DNA from: Paralichthys olivaceus
Lineage: Eukaryota > Chordata > Actinopteri > Pleuronectiformes > Paralichthyidae
DNA length: 64,000 nucleotides
Reading direction: 5' to 3'
Assembly (NCBI RefSeq): GCF_024713975.1
Contig: NC_091100.1
Span: forward strand, 20,447,501 to 20,511,500
In this document: piece after piece, positions 11,121 through 29,900 of the stretch
How the letters are laid out: the number at the start of each line of letters is the position of its first letter
Numbering within the stretch: the first letter of the stretch is position 1
The notes under the pieces: model-generated
Databases searched by the model: none
What the model was told of the DNA's origin: nothing
Seen by the model: the letters and a program-made list of their open reading frames with translations, nothing else
Made by a program: the position numbers and the translations under genes

Positions 11121-14100
11121 CTATGACTGGACAGCCCTCTCCCAATCCCCCGCCTCAGTCCTGTGGTACAGCTGCGGATGACCGCCAGGAAACAGGCTGT
11201 CCGAGTCGGGGTGCTGTAAAAGGAACTGGATGGTGGACTTCATGTGCTGGACAAAGTGTGGTGGTTCAGCCATCGGAGAAGTGGACAGGTACTGGACAGG
11301 AGAGAGAAACACCAGTCATTCACTGTTTTATACCAAGAAACTCATCTTGGAAATTATTTGTGTAAGAACAAATCCCCTGAGGAAAGGCACTGGAAAAGGA
11401 TGAAATAATGAAAAAGGTGAAAAGAGGCTAATTACTTCCTTATATCTTTACCTTTAAAATTGTGTCATCATTTTGTGACAACCAGAAGGCAATATCCAGA
11501 TTTGAAGACCACTCGCAGGGGCCGATTTTTACGAGTCCCCGACTTGAGTCATATATGTCAGCCATCTGCAGGGAAAAGAAGCTTTTATTTATGATCTTTG
11601 AATTGACTTTGAGCTTTTTATATTTGAGACTGTGTGCCACAGGGGATTTAAAAAATATGTCAAAATATTTAAACAACTGCTCAGTTAACACTTTATTATT
11701 TTTTAGAGAATCTCCATGGTCTCCAAAACAATTACGGGACTTCAGACTTTGTAAATTATGAATCTTTTAAGTAATTCGTCAACATAGATATAAAAAATAT
11801 TTATCCAGCTTCTTTAATGTGAGAATTTACTGCTTTTTTTGTTTTATAAGTTTGTAATTTACATGTCTTAAGGTTTTATACTCATTGTTAAGCAAAAAGA
11901 AATTTTGCTGACTTTTCTTTGGGCTCTGAGAAATTTCCATTTCCTTCTGTCATGTAATAGACTGATTGATTATTCAATTAAAGGTACAGTGTGTAGAATT
12001 TTGTGATATCTAGTGTTGAAGTTGCATGTTGCAGCTGAACACCCCTCACCTCACCCTCTCTTTCCAAACAGTCCTTTAAGTGGAATATATTGATATTAAT
12101 TAATTCATGAAAATGATAATTAGCTACTACCCACCTTAAAGGTCCAGTGTGTAAGATTTAGGTGAAAGGGATCTATTGGCAGAAATTAAATGTAGAATAA
12201 TCCTCATGATGTTTTCACTAGTTCATTTCATCTAAATTGTATGAATTGTAGTTTTCTTTACCCCAGAAAAGGTCCTTTATATTTAAATACTTTAATATTA
12301 ACATCGAGGGGACCCTCTCTACGGAGGCCGCCATGTAGTCCAGACTGGACAAACTAAACACCTTTTGAATTGACAATCAAAGGCTACCACAGTTTCTTTT
12401 TCATGTTTGGAAGGAGAGGGTGAGGTGAGGGGTGTTCAGCTGCAACATGCAATTCCAACACTAGATATCACAATATTCTACACACTTTACCTTTAAAATT
12501 ATGTTTTTGTCGCACACAAGGGGAATTTGTTTACCTACAGATATCAATATTATTCATAGAAATTTAAATTTTGTATGACCTGTCCTCCAGTGAAGGTCCG
12601 TGCTGATCTCAGCTCCTCTGCAGGTCCTTTATGAGTGAATGATGAAGGGAAAAGATCCCCTGTTTTAACATTTACACCTATGAAGAAATAGACACAATGT
12701 ATTGGAGGTTATGTGCCATTAAAGAATTGCAGGCCTCTTGTTCCTTTCATCACTTACCTATTCCATACACTACCGGTCTATGAATCCCATCAACAACAAC
12801 ATCGTTCATTTCTACAACAGAGAACAGAAGAGTTCACTGGATGAATTGCTAAAATATTTCTAAATTATTTTCTATATGAAAGAAGCCAAATCAAAAAGTA
12901 TCAATGTTACCTGTGATGCAACATGTTTCCAGATGAACATCCTCTTTCTGTTTATGAAACGCTGCTGTAAAGTGGAAAAGAGATGTTTAAGTTTTGCCAT
13001 TTAAATGCTGCCACCATATTTCTTACAAAGAGACATGAGATATCTTCAAAAGGACTATACCCAGTATGTTAAGGCTGAGTTTATGGGATGTCTTTGACTC
13101 ATCGTTAAATCCCCCAACAAGGTGGAGCTCAAGTCTATGAAATGGAAAGAAGAAGAAGAGAAGAGAAAAAAAGAAATGTTAAAACATTTGAATGGATGCT
13201 CAGACTAAGTGATATACACATACCACATGTGTCTGTGGGTTTCATACCTGCCCTCCTTACTGACTTTACTCAGCGACGTGACAGATTTCACAAGGTGTGG
13301 GACTTCAGACCAAGTGCTGGAACCATCACAGTGAGCGAGGCTGACAGCACCACTTCCTGAGAAATAATAACATTCAAGTTATTAAGTTATTAAAACTGCA
13401 TTGACCTGCAGAATATTGCACACAGAATTATTCTAACTAAAGCAACATTACCAGTGTGTCGCAGAACAACCAAATGGCAGGTGGTGGCGTCATCAGATCC
13501 AATTACTGAAACACTATCTGAGAAAAGCAGGGAAAAAAAGCATGTATTGTAATCAGGATGCAGATCAGTGAACCTGAAGAATGGTTTGGGGCGTCAGACA
13601 TGAAACAAACAGTCTAACTTGTCCAACCAGGCTCCTTATTCATAAGGGCTAAACTTGTGGCTAAACTAACTGAATTAACTAACTAACTGAGGTGTCATGA
13701 CTCTGTCTCTTCCATGATGGATTGTGGAAAACAAATGCAAGTGACTGAGGCCTTTTCTCATGAAGTTTTTCATAGCAACCAGTTCAAATCATGTGTGTTT
13801 GATTTGTCTGTGAAAAAGACTCATACGATTCAGATTGATGTAGCTTCACTCACTGTCTGCTGGGGTCGTTGCAGCAAACTCTCGTTGTTGGATATACAGG
13901 AGGCACTTTGGGTCCACTTCAACAAGCGGCCTGGAGCGAAATGTTCTTGCACTATCCTGTGAATTGAGAATTCAAAGTTAAGTTGAGCAGTGGTCATTGT
14001 AGATTTGACACTAGCCCACTAATCCATTGTAAATGACTACTGTAAACAGTGGTGTTACTTAATAGATATTAAAACAGACTGCAAATCTTTGTGATCTGTT

Positions 14101-14477
14101 TGGTTGGTTATTATTTGAGTACACCATTTCATTTAGCAGCAGTCACAGAGGTAGCCTCACTGGTTGTCTCTACACAAGAATAATAAAGGATCATCGTGTA
14201 TGTCATAACATAATTAAACATTTCACGAGTGATTTTAAATGTGCTGCTATGTTTGTATTGTGTCTTTAATAGATCGATCATCACATGTCACCGCCCAATC
14301 CGGTTCATTACTGTGAAGCCTGTTTTCGCAGGTTGACACAAAGTACTGGTCAGTGACTCACTGAGGTAAACGAAACCACACTTTGTGGAAACAAACCTGT
14401 AAATGAGGATATGTGTCGAACAGTTCCGCTGTGGAGTTTATACGGTCTAACCCTCTATTCTGAATAAACAAAGGCAT
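11121..14477 (-). CDS. ntan1: Protein N-terminal asparagine amidohydrolase
   Basis: Ten minus-strand exons: 14397-14477, 13854-13956, 13452-13517, 13248-13356, 13061-13134, 12911-12964, 12758-12811, 12580-12677, 11452-11565 and 11121-11291. Phases are consistent and give 307 aa (human NTAN1 is 310). The enzyme deamidates an exposed N-terminal Asn to Asp, the first step of the Asn branch of the Arg/N-degron pathway. The family motif GSDDATTC is present. Its Cys falls at residue 75, the same number as the nucleophile Cys75 of human NTAN1. Other matching blocks are LLYIQQRE, HCDG, LELHLVGGF, PVVYGIGVN and LSTSPMAEPPHFVQH. The start at 14477 encodes MPLFIQ, equivalent to human MPLLVE. The gene is divergent with ddx17. 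Intron 8, between the exons at 12580 and 11565, carries two MITE copies. Confidence 0.95.
11978..12075 (-). mobile_element. TTAA MITE, copy 2 (fragment)
   Basis: The copy starts with TTAA at 11978-11981 followed by AGGTACAGTGTGTAG and matches the first ~95 bases of copy 1, ending near CTTTCCAAACAG. The other end is missing. It lies about 60 bases from full-length copy 3 and in the opposite orientation to it. Confidence 0.7.
12136..12496 (+). mobile_element. TTAA MITE, copy 3 (full length)
   Basis: TTAA occurs at both ends (12136-12139 and 12493-12496), enclosing about 353 bases whose ends are inverted repeats: AGGTCCAGTGTGTAAG, and CTACACACTTTACCT (reverse complement AGGTAAAGTGTGTAG). The interior includes CTACGGAGGCCGCCATGTAG and CTGGACAAACTAAACACC, phrases also found in copy 4 at about 60596-60845. 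It is non-coding and inserted in ntan1 intron 8. Confidence 0.8.
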
Positions 14478-15035
14478 TTCCTAAAACGAGTTCCTCTGCA
14501 GAAATCCGCAGGTCAGCGTAACAACGTAACTTCCTCTCTCAGACATTAAAAACATCGAATCAACCAAATTCCACAGGAAAGAGCGACCACTTCGACTTCC
14601 TGGTCATTTCTTCTTCTTCTACGGTTTCCCCGGAAGACAGGCTCGGTGACACCCACTACTGCCACCCGCTGTTAGGGTACGAAGCGCGAGTAGCTCCACC
14701 AATCGCATTCACCATTTGTACTAAGCGGACTATTTCACGTAGCGTCGCTGTCACTGTGGGGAGGCTACGCAAAACTACTAGGTGGAGCTACGTCGCTAAA
14801 GAGGGCAGGGAAGAGCGGAGCGAGGCGGCCCGTGACGCATCCAGTATTTGTTTACTGAAGTCATTTGAAGCGGAATCATCGTCCATTAAACACACATCTA
14901 TGAGCGCAGGAACCCTCGGGGGCTTCACAGGTTTATATCGTCTCTCTTTTGCGCGTAAATACAGAACTTTGCGTCAAATAATCGGCGTGAAGAGTGAGCG
15001 AACGTGTCAAACACAGCGGAGAGGATTTGTGCAAC
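14478..15035. promoter_or_regulatory. Divergent ntan1/ddx17 promoter
   Basis: Only 558 bases separate the start codons of two genes pointing away from each other, so both must be driven from here. The sequence is richer in CpG than its surroundings around 14630-15030. No TATA box near either start is convincing. A bidirectional CpG promoter is the simplest reading. Confidence 0.7.
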
Positions 15036-22804
<7,769 letters not shown>

Positions 22805-22964
22805 AATCATGAAAGGAGGAAGCAGTGAGGTAATTTGTGCGTCTTGGTGTGTTCACAGTGTAACTTTGTTTTTACTCTCCAACTCTTGGTAACTCCGAGA
22901 GCGAGGGATTTGACAAGGCTTATACTGAGGTAAGGGCTTATATTTTCTATGTTTTGTACTTTTT

Positions 22965-22970
22965 AATAAA
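22965..22970 (+). terminator. ddx17: Candidate ddx17 polyadenylation signal (proximal)
   Basis: AATAAA about 160 bases after the stop codon. A second hexamer at 23479-23484 could serve a longer 3' UTR. Confidence 0.45.
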
Positions 22971-25844
22971 CCCTACATGTGGAATTTATATTTTCCTGTA
23001 GGTCCTTTTTGCTTTAATATTAATTTTCAGTTAGAGTGTCACTGTCCCATGTCTTGTGCTGATTCATGGAGAAAAAAGTGTCTCTTCATAATTTCATTAT
23101 TTTGTCATCGTTCACTAGTCTCAGCTGTGCCTTTCATTGGCTGTATGAGGACCTGGTTACAATGAAAACAAGCATGTACAAGCCTCCCTGAACATGAGTG
23201 CTATCTATTGGTGAAATCATTTCTAATAGATCATGTCACATTCCAGTCATGTTTTTTCATGTTCTGCTAAATCATTGCAGTTGGAGCAAGACTCAGGTTT
23301 TGTCTGGTGACATATTCACATTTTTACATTTATTTTCTGGTTTGTTTTAAAGCAAAGTGTCCAAATGTTTGAATCCTCTGCAGTAGTTTTGATGCCATGC
23401 ATTTCAATTTCAATTCTGTCTCTTTTGATTTAGATTTAAATCCATACATTTACTGTTTCCTGTCCTGCAGCAAGTCAGAATAAACAAATGTACTTGTAAC
23501 TCTTTAACTCATATATCATTTTATTAAGGAAATCAGCTGATGCAGAATTATTGTTGTGCACTTTTGAATGTTTTCTTAATTAAAAAAAAGAATGAATCCA
23601 TGTTCATCAAATTATTTGTACATCAGGTGAAGTATAATCGGCTTTATTTGCCATTAACACACATTTGTAGCACATTCTCGGTTTCTACTCATCAGTATGT
23701 ACATGTGTCGCTTTTATTGGTAAATATACATAATGGCATGAAGCTTATATTTACAATAGGAGCACAGCTGGAAAAGAACCTGATGGGAGTCCTGCCACTT
23801 ACTGTCCAAGCTGCTGCCACTGATTTTAACGTCTTTTTGTGTCAGACTGAAAAATGTGGATCCAGTTTGGAGTTTTTTTTATTAGTTGTTAATCATGTTT
23901 TTCTGGCGAGTCCCACTCAGGGGTGGACCTCGGGTTTCTCTAAATCAGGGGCCATTAAGGGGCCATAAGTTACACAGGGGGGCCAATTATATCTCCAGTC
24001 TGATCAATATATTCTTAAGGCATTGCATGCACCATGCTAGACCATGCATAAGGCCAGGTTTAACAGGGTGGTTAAAAGATGAAGTAACAATTTGCATCTT
24101 TAAATGAACCTATTGAAAACTAAACCCAGACATGAAGTTTAATGGCTTCAACTGATGTGATGTGATGTGGCTCAGGGGCAGTTAATGCATCAGACTTGTA
24201 TTTAAATCCAGTTCACTCTCTTTAACAAAACCTTTTAGACAAGATGCAAGAGGCACAGTCTCTGTTGACATCTGGACCAGTTTAAACATCATCCTCATTA
24301 AAGCTACTTTAGTCTACTAGGATGATATTTAAGTGGATGAAGAAGTGAAGCCTGTAATTAACTTAACTTCTTAATGCGATGACAAAAGGTAAATCTGAAC
24401 TGAATTGGATCGTGTAAACCTGCCACACCTGTAGCAGCCTCCTTAGTGCATAGTTCAAATTATACCGGGAGCATGAACGCTCACTCCTAATCTGATCGAA
24501 CCATGAAGGAGGGATCATCACTGAGGCTGCTCTTCTAATCATTATTGCTCTTTTTCTGTTACTGATAAGTTAACAGTAAAAAAATTGGTCTGTAAACAAA
24601 TCAAGTGGCTGATTTGTAGTGTTATAACATTGGCCCTGCACTGTGTGTTCTGCAATATGACATGTAGCATTTTCAAGTATAAATGTTAAATGATATCACA
24701 GCAAAGTTGCTCCCCTAGTCGAGGGTTAAGGACAGAGGATGTTGCATTGTGTACAGATTGTTGATCTCTCACTATATTTAAATCCAAAGTTCTATTTTCT
24801 CTACCATAGTTGCACACGTTTAAAATTGAATGTGCATTTCAGAATCTCAAGTGGAACCATTCTGCCTGCAATCTTTTCATATTTTCTTCTTTGCGATCTA
24901 AGAAGTGATCATAGACCCGTGTTCCGCTCAACTCAGTGACCATGAATGCTCAGATGATCCTGTAACATTGTTTGATGCGTTGTGTGTTTGTCAAGAGTCT
25001 TTTTCTGATGAGGACATGAACACAGAAACAAAGATCCAACCATTAATTTGTTTACATATATGTACAGAGTAAATCAAAAATCAAAAAGTTCCATCTCAGG
25101 CACATGTGGTAGAATCAAACTGGATGTCACATGACGTCAGCTCAGGACTTCACATGTCCCTCTTTGGATCAATCAACAGTAGAGAGGCAGCAAATGAGAA
25201 AAGAAAAAAAAAAAACAAGATTGTGCTAAATGGAATGATTTCATGTGCAAAATTTAAACAAAACAAGTGCATGTTGAGGAAGAAGAAAATAATCTCCATA
25301 TCGCGCTCCTGAGCTAAACATGATGTTAAACAGTGTCCCACAATCTACTGATCACAAAGAAAAGTGCAGAAATAAAAAGGTACATTTTTAAAGGGGCAGA
25401 AATTTTCATGCCCTTCCTTCATGGGCCTTTTACACAGAAGACAATCTGACACATCACAGCAGGAGAAGCTCGGGTAGAAATCATAATATGAATAACAACT
25501 GAATTCCATTTCGCTGCTTCAGTTTCAGAGTCCTGGTGTTGTGCATGCTGACTCTGCACCGCTGCCGGTGCTAACTGGGACATGGAGACATGGTAAAAAG
25601 ACAGCCACAGCTCAGACACGCAACATTTTTCAAATAAATGACGTGTATTAAAACCAAGACAACACTTAAAAAACAACGTACCTATCCATTATCTGTGCTC
25701 TGTGGATAATTCAGTTCTCCTGGTCCTTCTAGTTATTACAGCATTACAGATACATTTCCTCAAATTCTGAACTGTCTCCATTTAACCCAAACAGCTATAA
25801 AGATTCAAAATGTGGGGGTTTAGATTGATTTCTACCTCCATGTA

Positions 25845-26110
25845 GGAGGTTATGTTTTTGCCCCTGTCCATTGGTTGTATAGATTACGCAAAAACTACTT
25901 AACAGATTTCTACAAAACTTGGAGGGGGGGTGGGACATGAAAAGAGAATAATTAATAGATTTCTATGACAAAAAGAAGATCTGGCATGTTAAGTGGACCA
26001 ATGTCTCCGTGTGTTCAATGTGGTGTTAATTCAAATAAAAATCTGGATCTATTGAATTTAAATGTAGTTTCATTAGAGGACTGCTGGGCCTTGGTGGAGG
26101 TATGACTTCT
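25845..26110 (+). repeat. Dispersed repeat family A, copy 2
   Basis: It shares with copy 1 the phrases ACGCAAAAACTACTTAACAG, AAAACTTGGAGG and GGGCCTTGGTGGAGGTATGA. It also contains AAATCTGGATCTATTGAATT followed by TAAATGTAGTTTCATTAG. The middle is shortened. Confidence 0.7.
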
Positions 26111-26965
26111 AATATGTGTTTCTAGCATCCTTATGTAATTCTCACAATTTAGAAAAGAGATTTTAATGAGAATGAGGTGAGCATAATACTATTTTCTGTT
26201 CCATCCACTGTTGCACCTCTTCTTGAAAACACTGAAGTTGTGCTGAAGCTGTGAGATAAATAATCATTCTTCAATGGATAAGAAAATTATTTCAGTCCTG
26301 ATCAGGTGCCATGAGGTGACTATTATCTTATCTAAGCTTTAATGTATTGGTGGGGGGGCTGCTTTCGGTAAAGTTGTTAGCATGTTTGAAAATCTCTTTC
26401 AGCAGTTTGACAGTTTGGCTGTGAAACAGTATTGATGGATGGAAAACAAACTGAACACTCAAAACAAACACTGGACACACAGTTTGTGACGATACTCAAA
26501 ATATGTAACATGTTAAAGCCTAAGTAAGGATTGCATCACACAACTGCTTCAGATTCAGTGTCTGGTGTGAGAAAGAAATTGTCAGACTCCAGCTGTTGCA
26601 TGTAATTCACATGACATGGGACTTGTAGTTTGTGAATCAGTCAGATGCACATACATTCTGTTTTTTTAGTTTTTTTGGGGTCAAAGTTTCGGACAGTTTG
26701 CTGTATTTATCATATATCTCTGCGCTGATTTATAGAAGAAGAGAAAGAGGCAACAAAACACAGGAGCATGAAGCTGATGGACTTAAGGACAGGAAGGCTG
26801 TGAAGGAAGGCACAAGGTAGAAGCGGGCTCCCACAACTGGTCTCTTCTCAGTTTGTCTTACTGAAGGTTTGAGACCATGTGGCCTCTGCTAGTGATGAGG
26901 GTAAACTTCATCCTAAATCTAAAGGAAGCAGCAGGTCACATGACAGGAGTGTGCTCTCTCTTTCA

Positions 26966-29900
26966 CTAAAGGTTTCCCCAGGTGTTTGGAGGGGGGAACT
27001 GGTCCACGTCACCAGATTCGTCATGAGATCTGTCCCCCAGGTTGAATGTCAGCTTGAACCGCAAACGTACTTTTTCCTAAAACAGAAACAAACTTTCAGA
27101 TGTTTCGCTACCAGCGATGATGAAGCAAATCAAATGGAAAAAAAAGTTATGTTTACACTGTGTTTATCACAGAAAAGCATTCTGTATCATTATGGTTTAA
27201 CAAACAGTGCTTTCACATGTAGATTATTTGTATCAAAAGACTGACAAACCTGTCTGACTTTAAAAAGATCAGTAAAGGGTTTTAAAGAGATTTATAAGAT
27301 GAAGTGCTGACACACAAAATTTAAATGCCAATATAAAATGATGTTATGTGAGGAAGAGGAGCACCTTGTGTGGGTTGGCCAGCAGCAGGATCTGTGTGAT
27401 GGCGGCTGGAGGCAGGATGGGATTAAAGGCTGGGAGCTCAGTACTAGATGGAGGCTGCAGTTTCACTTTCATCACCTAGGCAACATTGGCACATCCACAC
27501 ACACATAAATAAACTTAAGAGGCTTAAAATCAAGCAAGTCGCAGGTACATGATGGCATCTTTGACTACAGTGCGTGTCTGATGAGCAGACAGGAGGAACG
27601 TACCTTGGGCACAGCTGCCTGAAAGCGGATGTTGGTGACAGGACTGGGGGCCGAGGACAGCATGGAGATGATCACCACCAGCACGTCCGGCCGTGAAGGA
27701 GGACAGTCACGGGCAAATGTGAAAAAAACCCGGAGACTGTGTTTATCGAATACAGTCACTGGCAACAGGCTGCCTGAAATATAAGTACACACACACAATG
27801 AGAAAAAAACACAAGGAGATACGATGTGGAGACGTAAAGAGAAAACTGAATATATGACCACAACCAGTGTCACTCTTGGATCTGTTGTTCTCGTTGTGCT
27901 TACTTGGTTTGATTGACTCCAGAGGCACAGTGACGTCACTTAGAGAGATGCTGTCATAGAGGTCGCCAGCAGCCGATGAGCCCTTTTCAGCAGCTGTGAG
28001 ACTGAGATTCGAGAGAAAGAGAGCATCGGGCTGCTCTGATTGGACGGACAGGCCGGACGTGGGCCCTGGAGCAGAGGAGGTGGTGTTTGCAGGGGGAGCA
28101 GGTCTAGAGCTGGAGGTGGACATGGTCTGGAGATCTCGTAAAGTGACTCTGGACTGAGGTTGGATCTTATCCCTGTGTGTAACAGCAACATGATCAGGAG
28201 TGTAGAGGAACACGAAACACGTTTGTCCACTACAGTTACAAGTCCCACCCGTCGACATGTGCTACCACTGTTTAACTTCAGGGTCAAGAGATAGTGTTAG
28301 TGTACTGAACTTTTTGAGTTCGATTCCTGGCATTGACACAGTCATACATGCATCAGACAAATCTAGATCATAAACTCCACATCTCTCCGTGCGTCTCTTA
28401 CCATTTGACCTGCTGGCTCTCCGGAGGTAGGGACTGCTGCATTAATGTCTTCCCCAGCAGATCCAGCTCTTCCATGGCTTTAGGAGGAGCAGTGGAGCCC
28501 CCTGCTGGCGGAGCATGCTGTGTCTGGACCACAGCTGGTAGCAACACTGCCGATGGTGCAGTTGATTCTGTGCTATCAGAGGACTGATGAGGAAAAAAGA
28601 GGGTTAGTTTGCGTGTCAGGGGCTGTAAGAGGGAGGAGATGATATTAAATGTTTTGAGAATCAAATCAACATCTGCTTTAAAGCCACAATTTGTAGAATA
28701 TTATTTTATCAATGTATATATACAATGTATATATATATGTCATAATTATAGCATATCTTTTGTTATATTTGTAGTTTGTAATAATTCTACTTGGTGGCAC
28801 CAAAGGTACAATTTTCAGCTCCTACAAATACTGGCATAAATGTATTAAAGCTTTAAACTTGCACCTGAAAGGAGTTCTGGGAGTCGTAGTTTTCCGTTAC
28901 ATTCAATCCTAAGAACACAAGAACAATAAAAAAGGTTAAGTACATTTGATCGCATATTTCGTGGTGGTTTACACAAACTTCTGCTGAAAAATGATTTACA
29001 ACACAATAAAAAACATCAGTGCTTATGTCAGAATTTGTGAAAGGTTAATTATTAACAGGCTGGAAATGTGTCAAGCTTTGTTGTGGTCTGGCCAAGTGTG
29101 GTCTGCCCCTGAGGATGCTGGGTATAAGCCAGCTCGCAAACAATCGGCCTTCACCCCGGCCAGTAGAAAGAACGAAATAATGCTGACTTTACCTTTCCAA
29201 GCTTGTTAAAAATGTTCAGTGAGCCAGATGAGGGTTTTTTTCTAAGCAATGAGCTGGAACTTACCCAGAGACATGAGTTCATCATCCAAGAGGCTGATAC
29301 CCACGTTCTGAGTCAGGGTCTGTAGGTTGGAGGGCTCTGGGTTGGCTGATGAGTTCAGCCCCATCAGGTCTACGAGTGCTGAGCTACTGCTGCCTGATTT
29401 GGACAGAAAATATCTATCAGTGATCTTATACTCTACAGAAAGGTTTGGCGAATACGTTACATATCTATAAAAGCTAATGGAGGCCAAATCCCACTGACTT
29501 TAAAAAAACATGGACCTACCTGGTTGTGAGGGCATCGTTGTTTCCTCTTTTGTTATCTCCTCCCCCTTTACCAGCTGTCTGTACAGATTGATGACCTGTG
29601 TCAAGCTGTCGTTGGCCTGTAATATATCCGCTGTAAGCAGAAATGAATGAACAACATCAGAGTGCTTATCTAGTCATTCTCTGGAGTGAATCAGAATGGA
29701 AATATACAATTATTTTTTATATGATTCCACAAACTAGCCACGAACCCAGGGCTTCGTCATTATCCTCCGTATCGCTGGCTAATCGGAAAAGTGTTGGTCT
29801 CATTTTTTCACAGCGCTGGTACAGATCCTGAAATTAGAACCACGTTAAAACCCTAAAATCTCACATCTACAGAACAGTCCCAGGCTGATCATGAGGCTGT

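Larger units (their letters stand above)
22805..26965. other. Convergent 3' regions of ddx17 and gga1
   Basis: ddx17 and gga1 converge across about 4.2 kb. AATAAA hexamers on the plus strand at 22965-22970 and 23479-23484 are candidate ddx17 polyadenylation signals. The gga1 3' UTR starts at 26965 and runs leftwards; I could not choose its end. A repeat family A copy lies at 25845-26110. Text at about 23915-24000 resembles a dispersed repeat but is too short to classify. No gene is seen. Confidence 0.6.
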
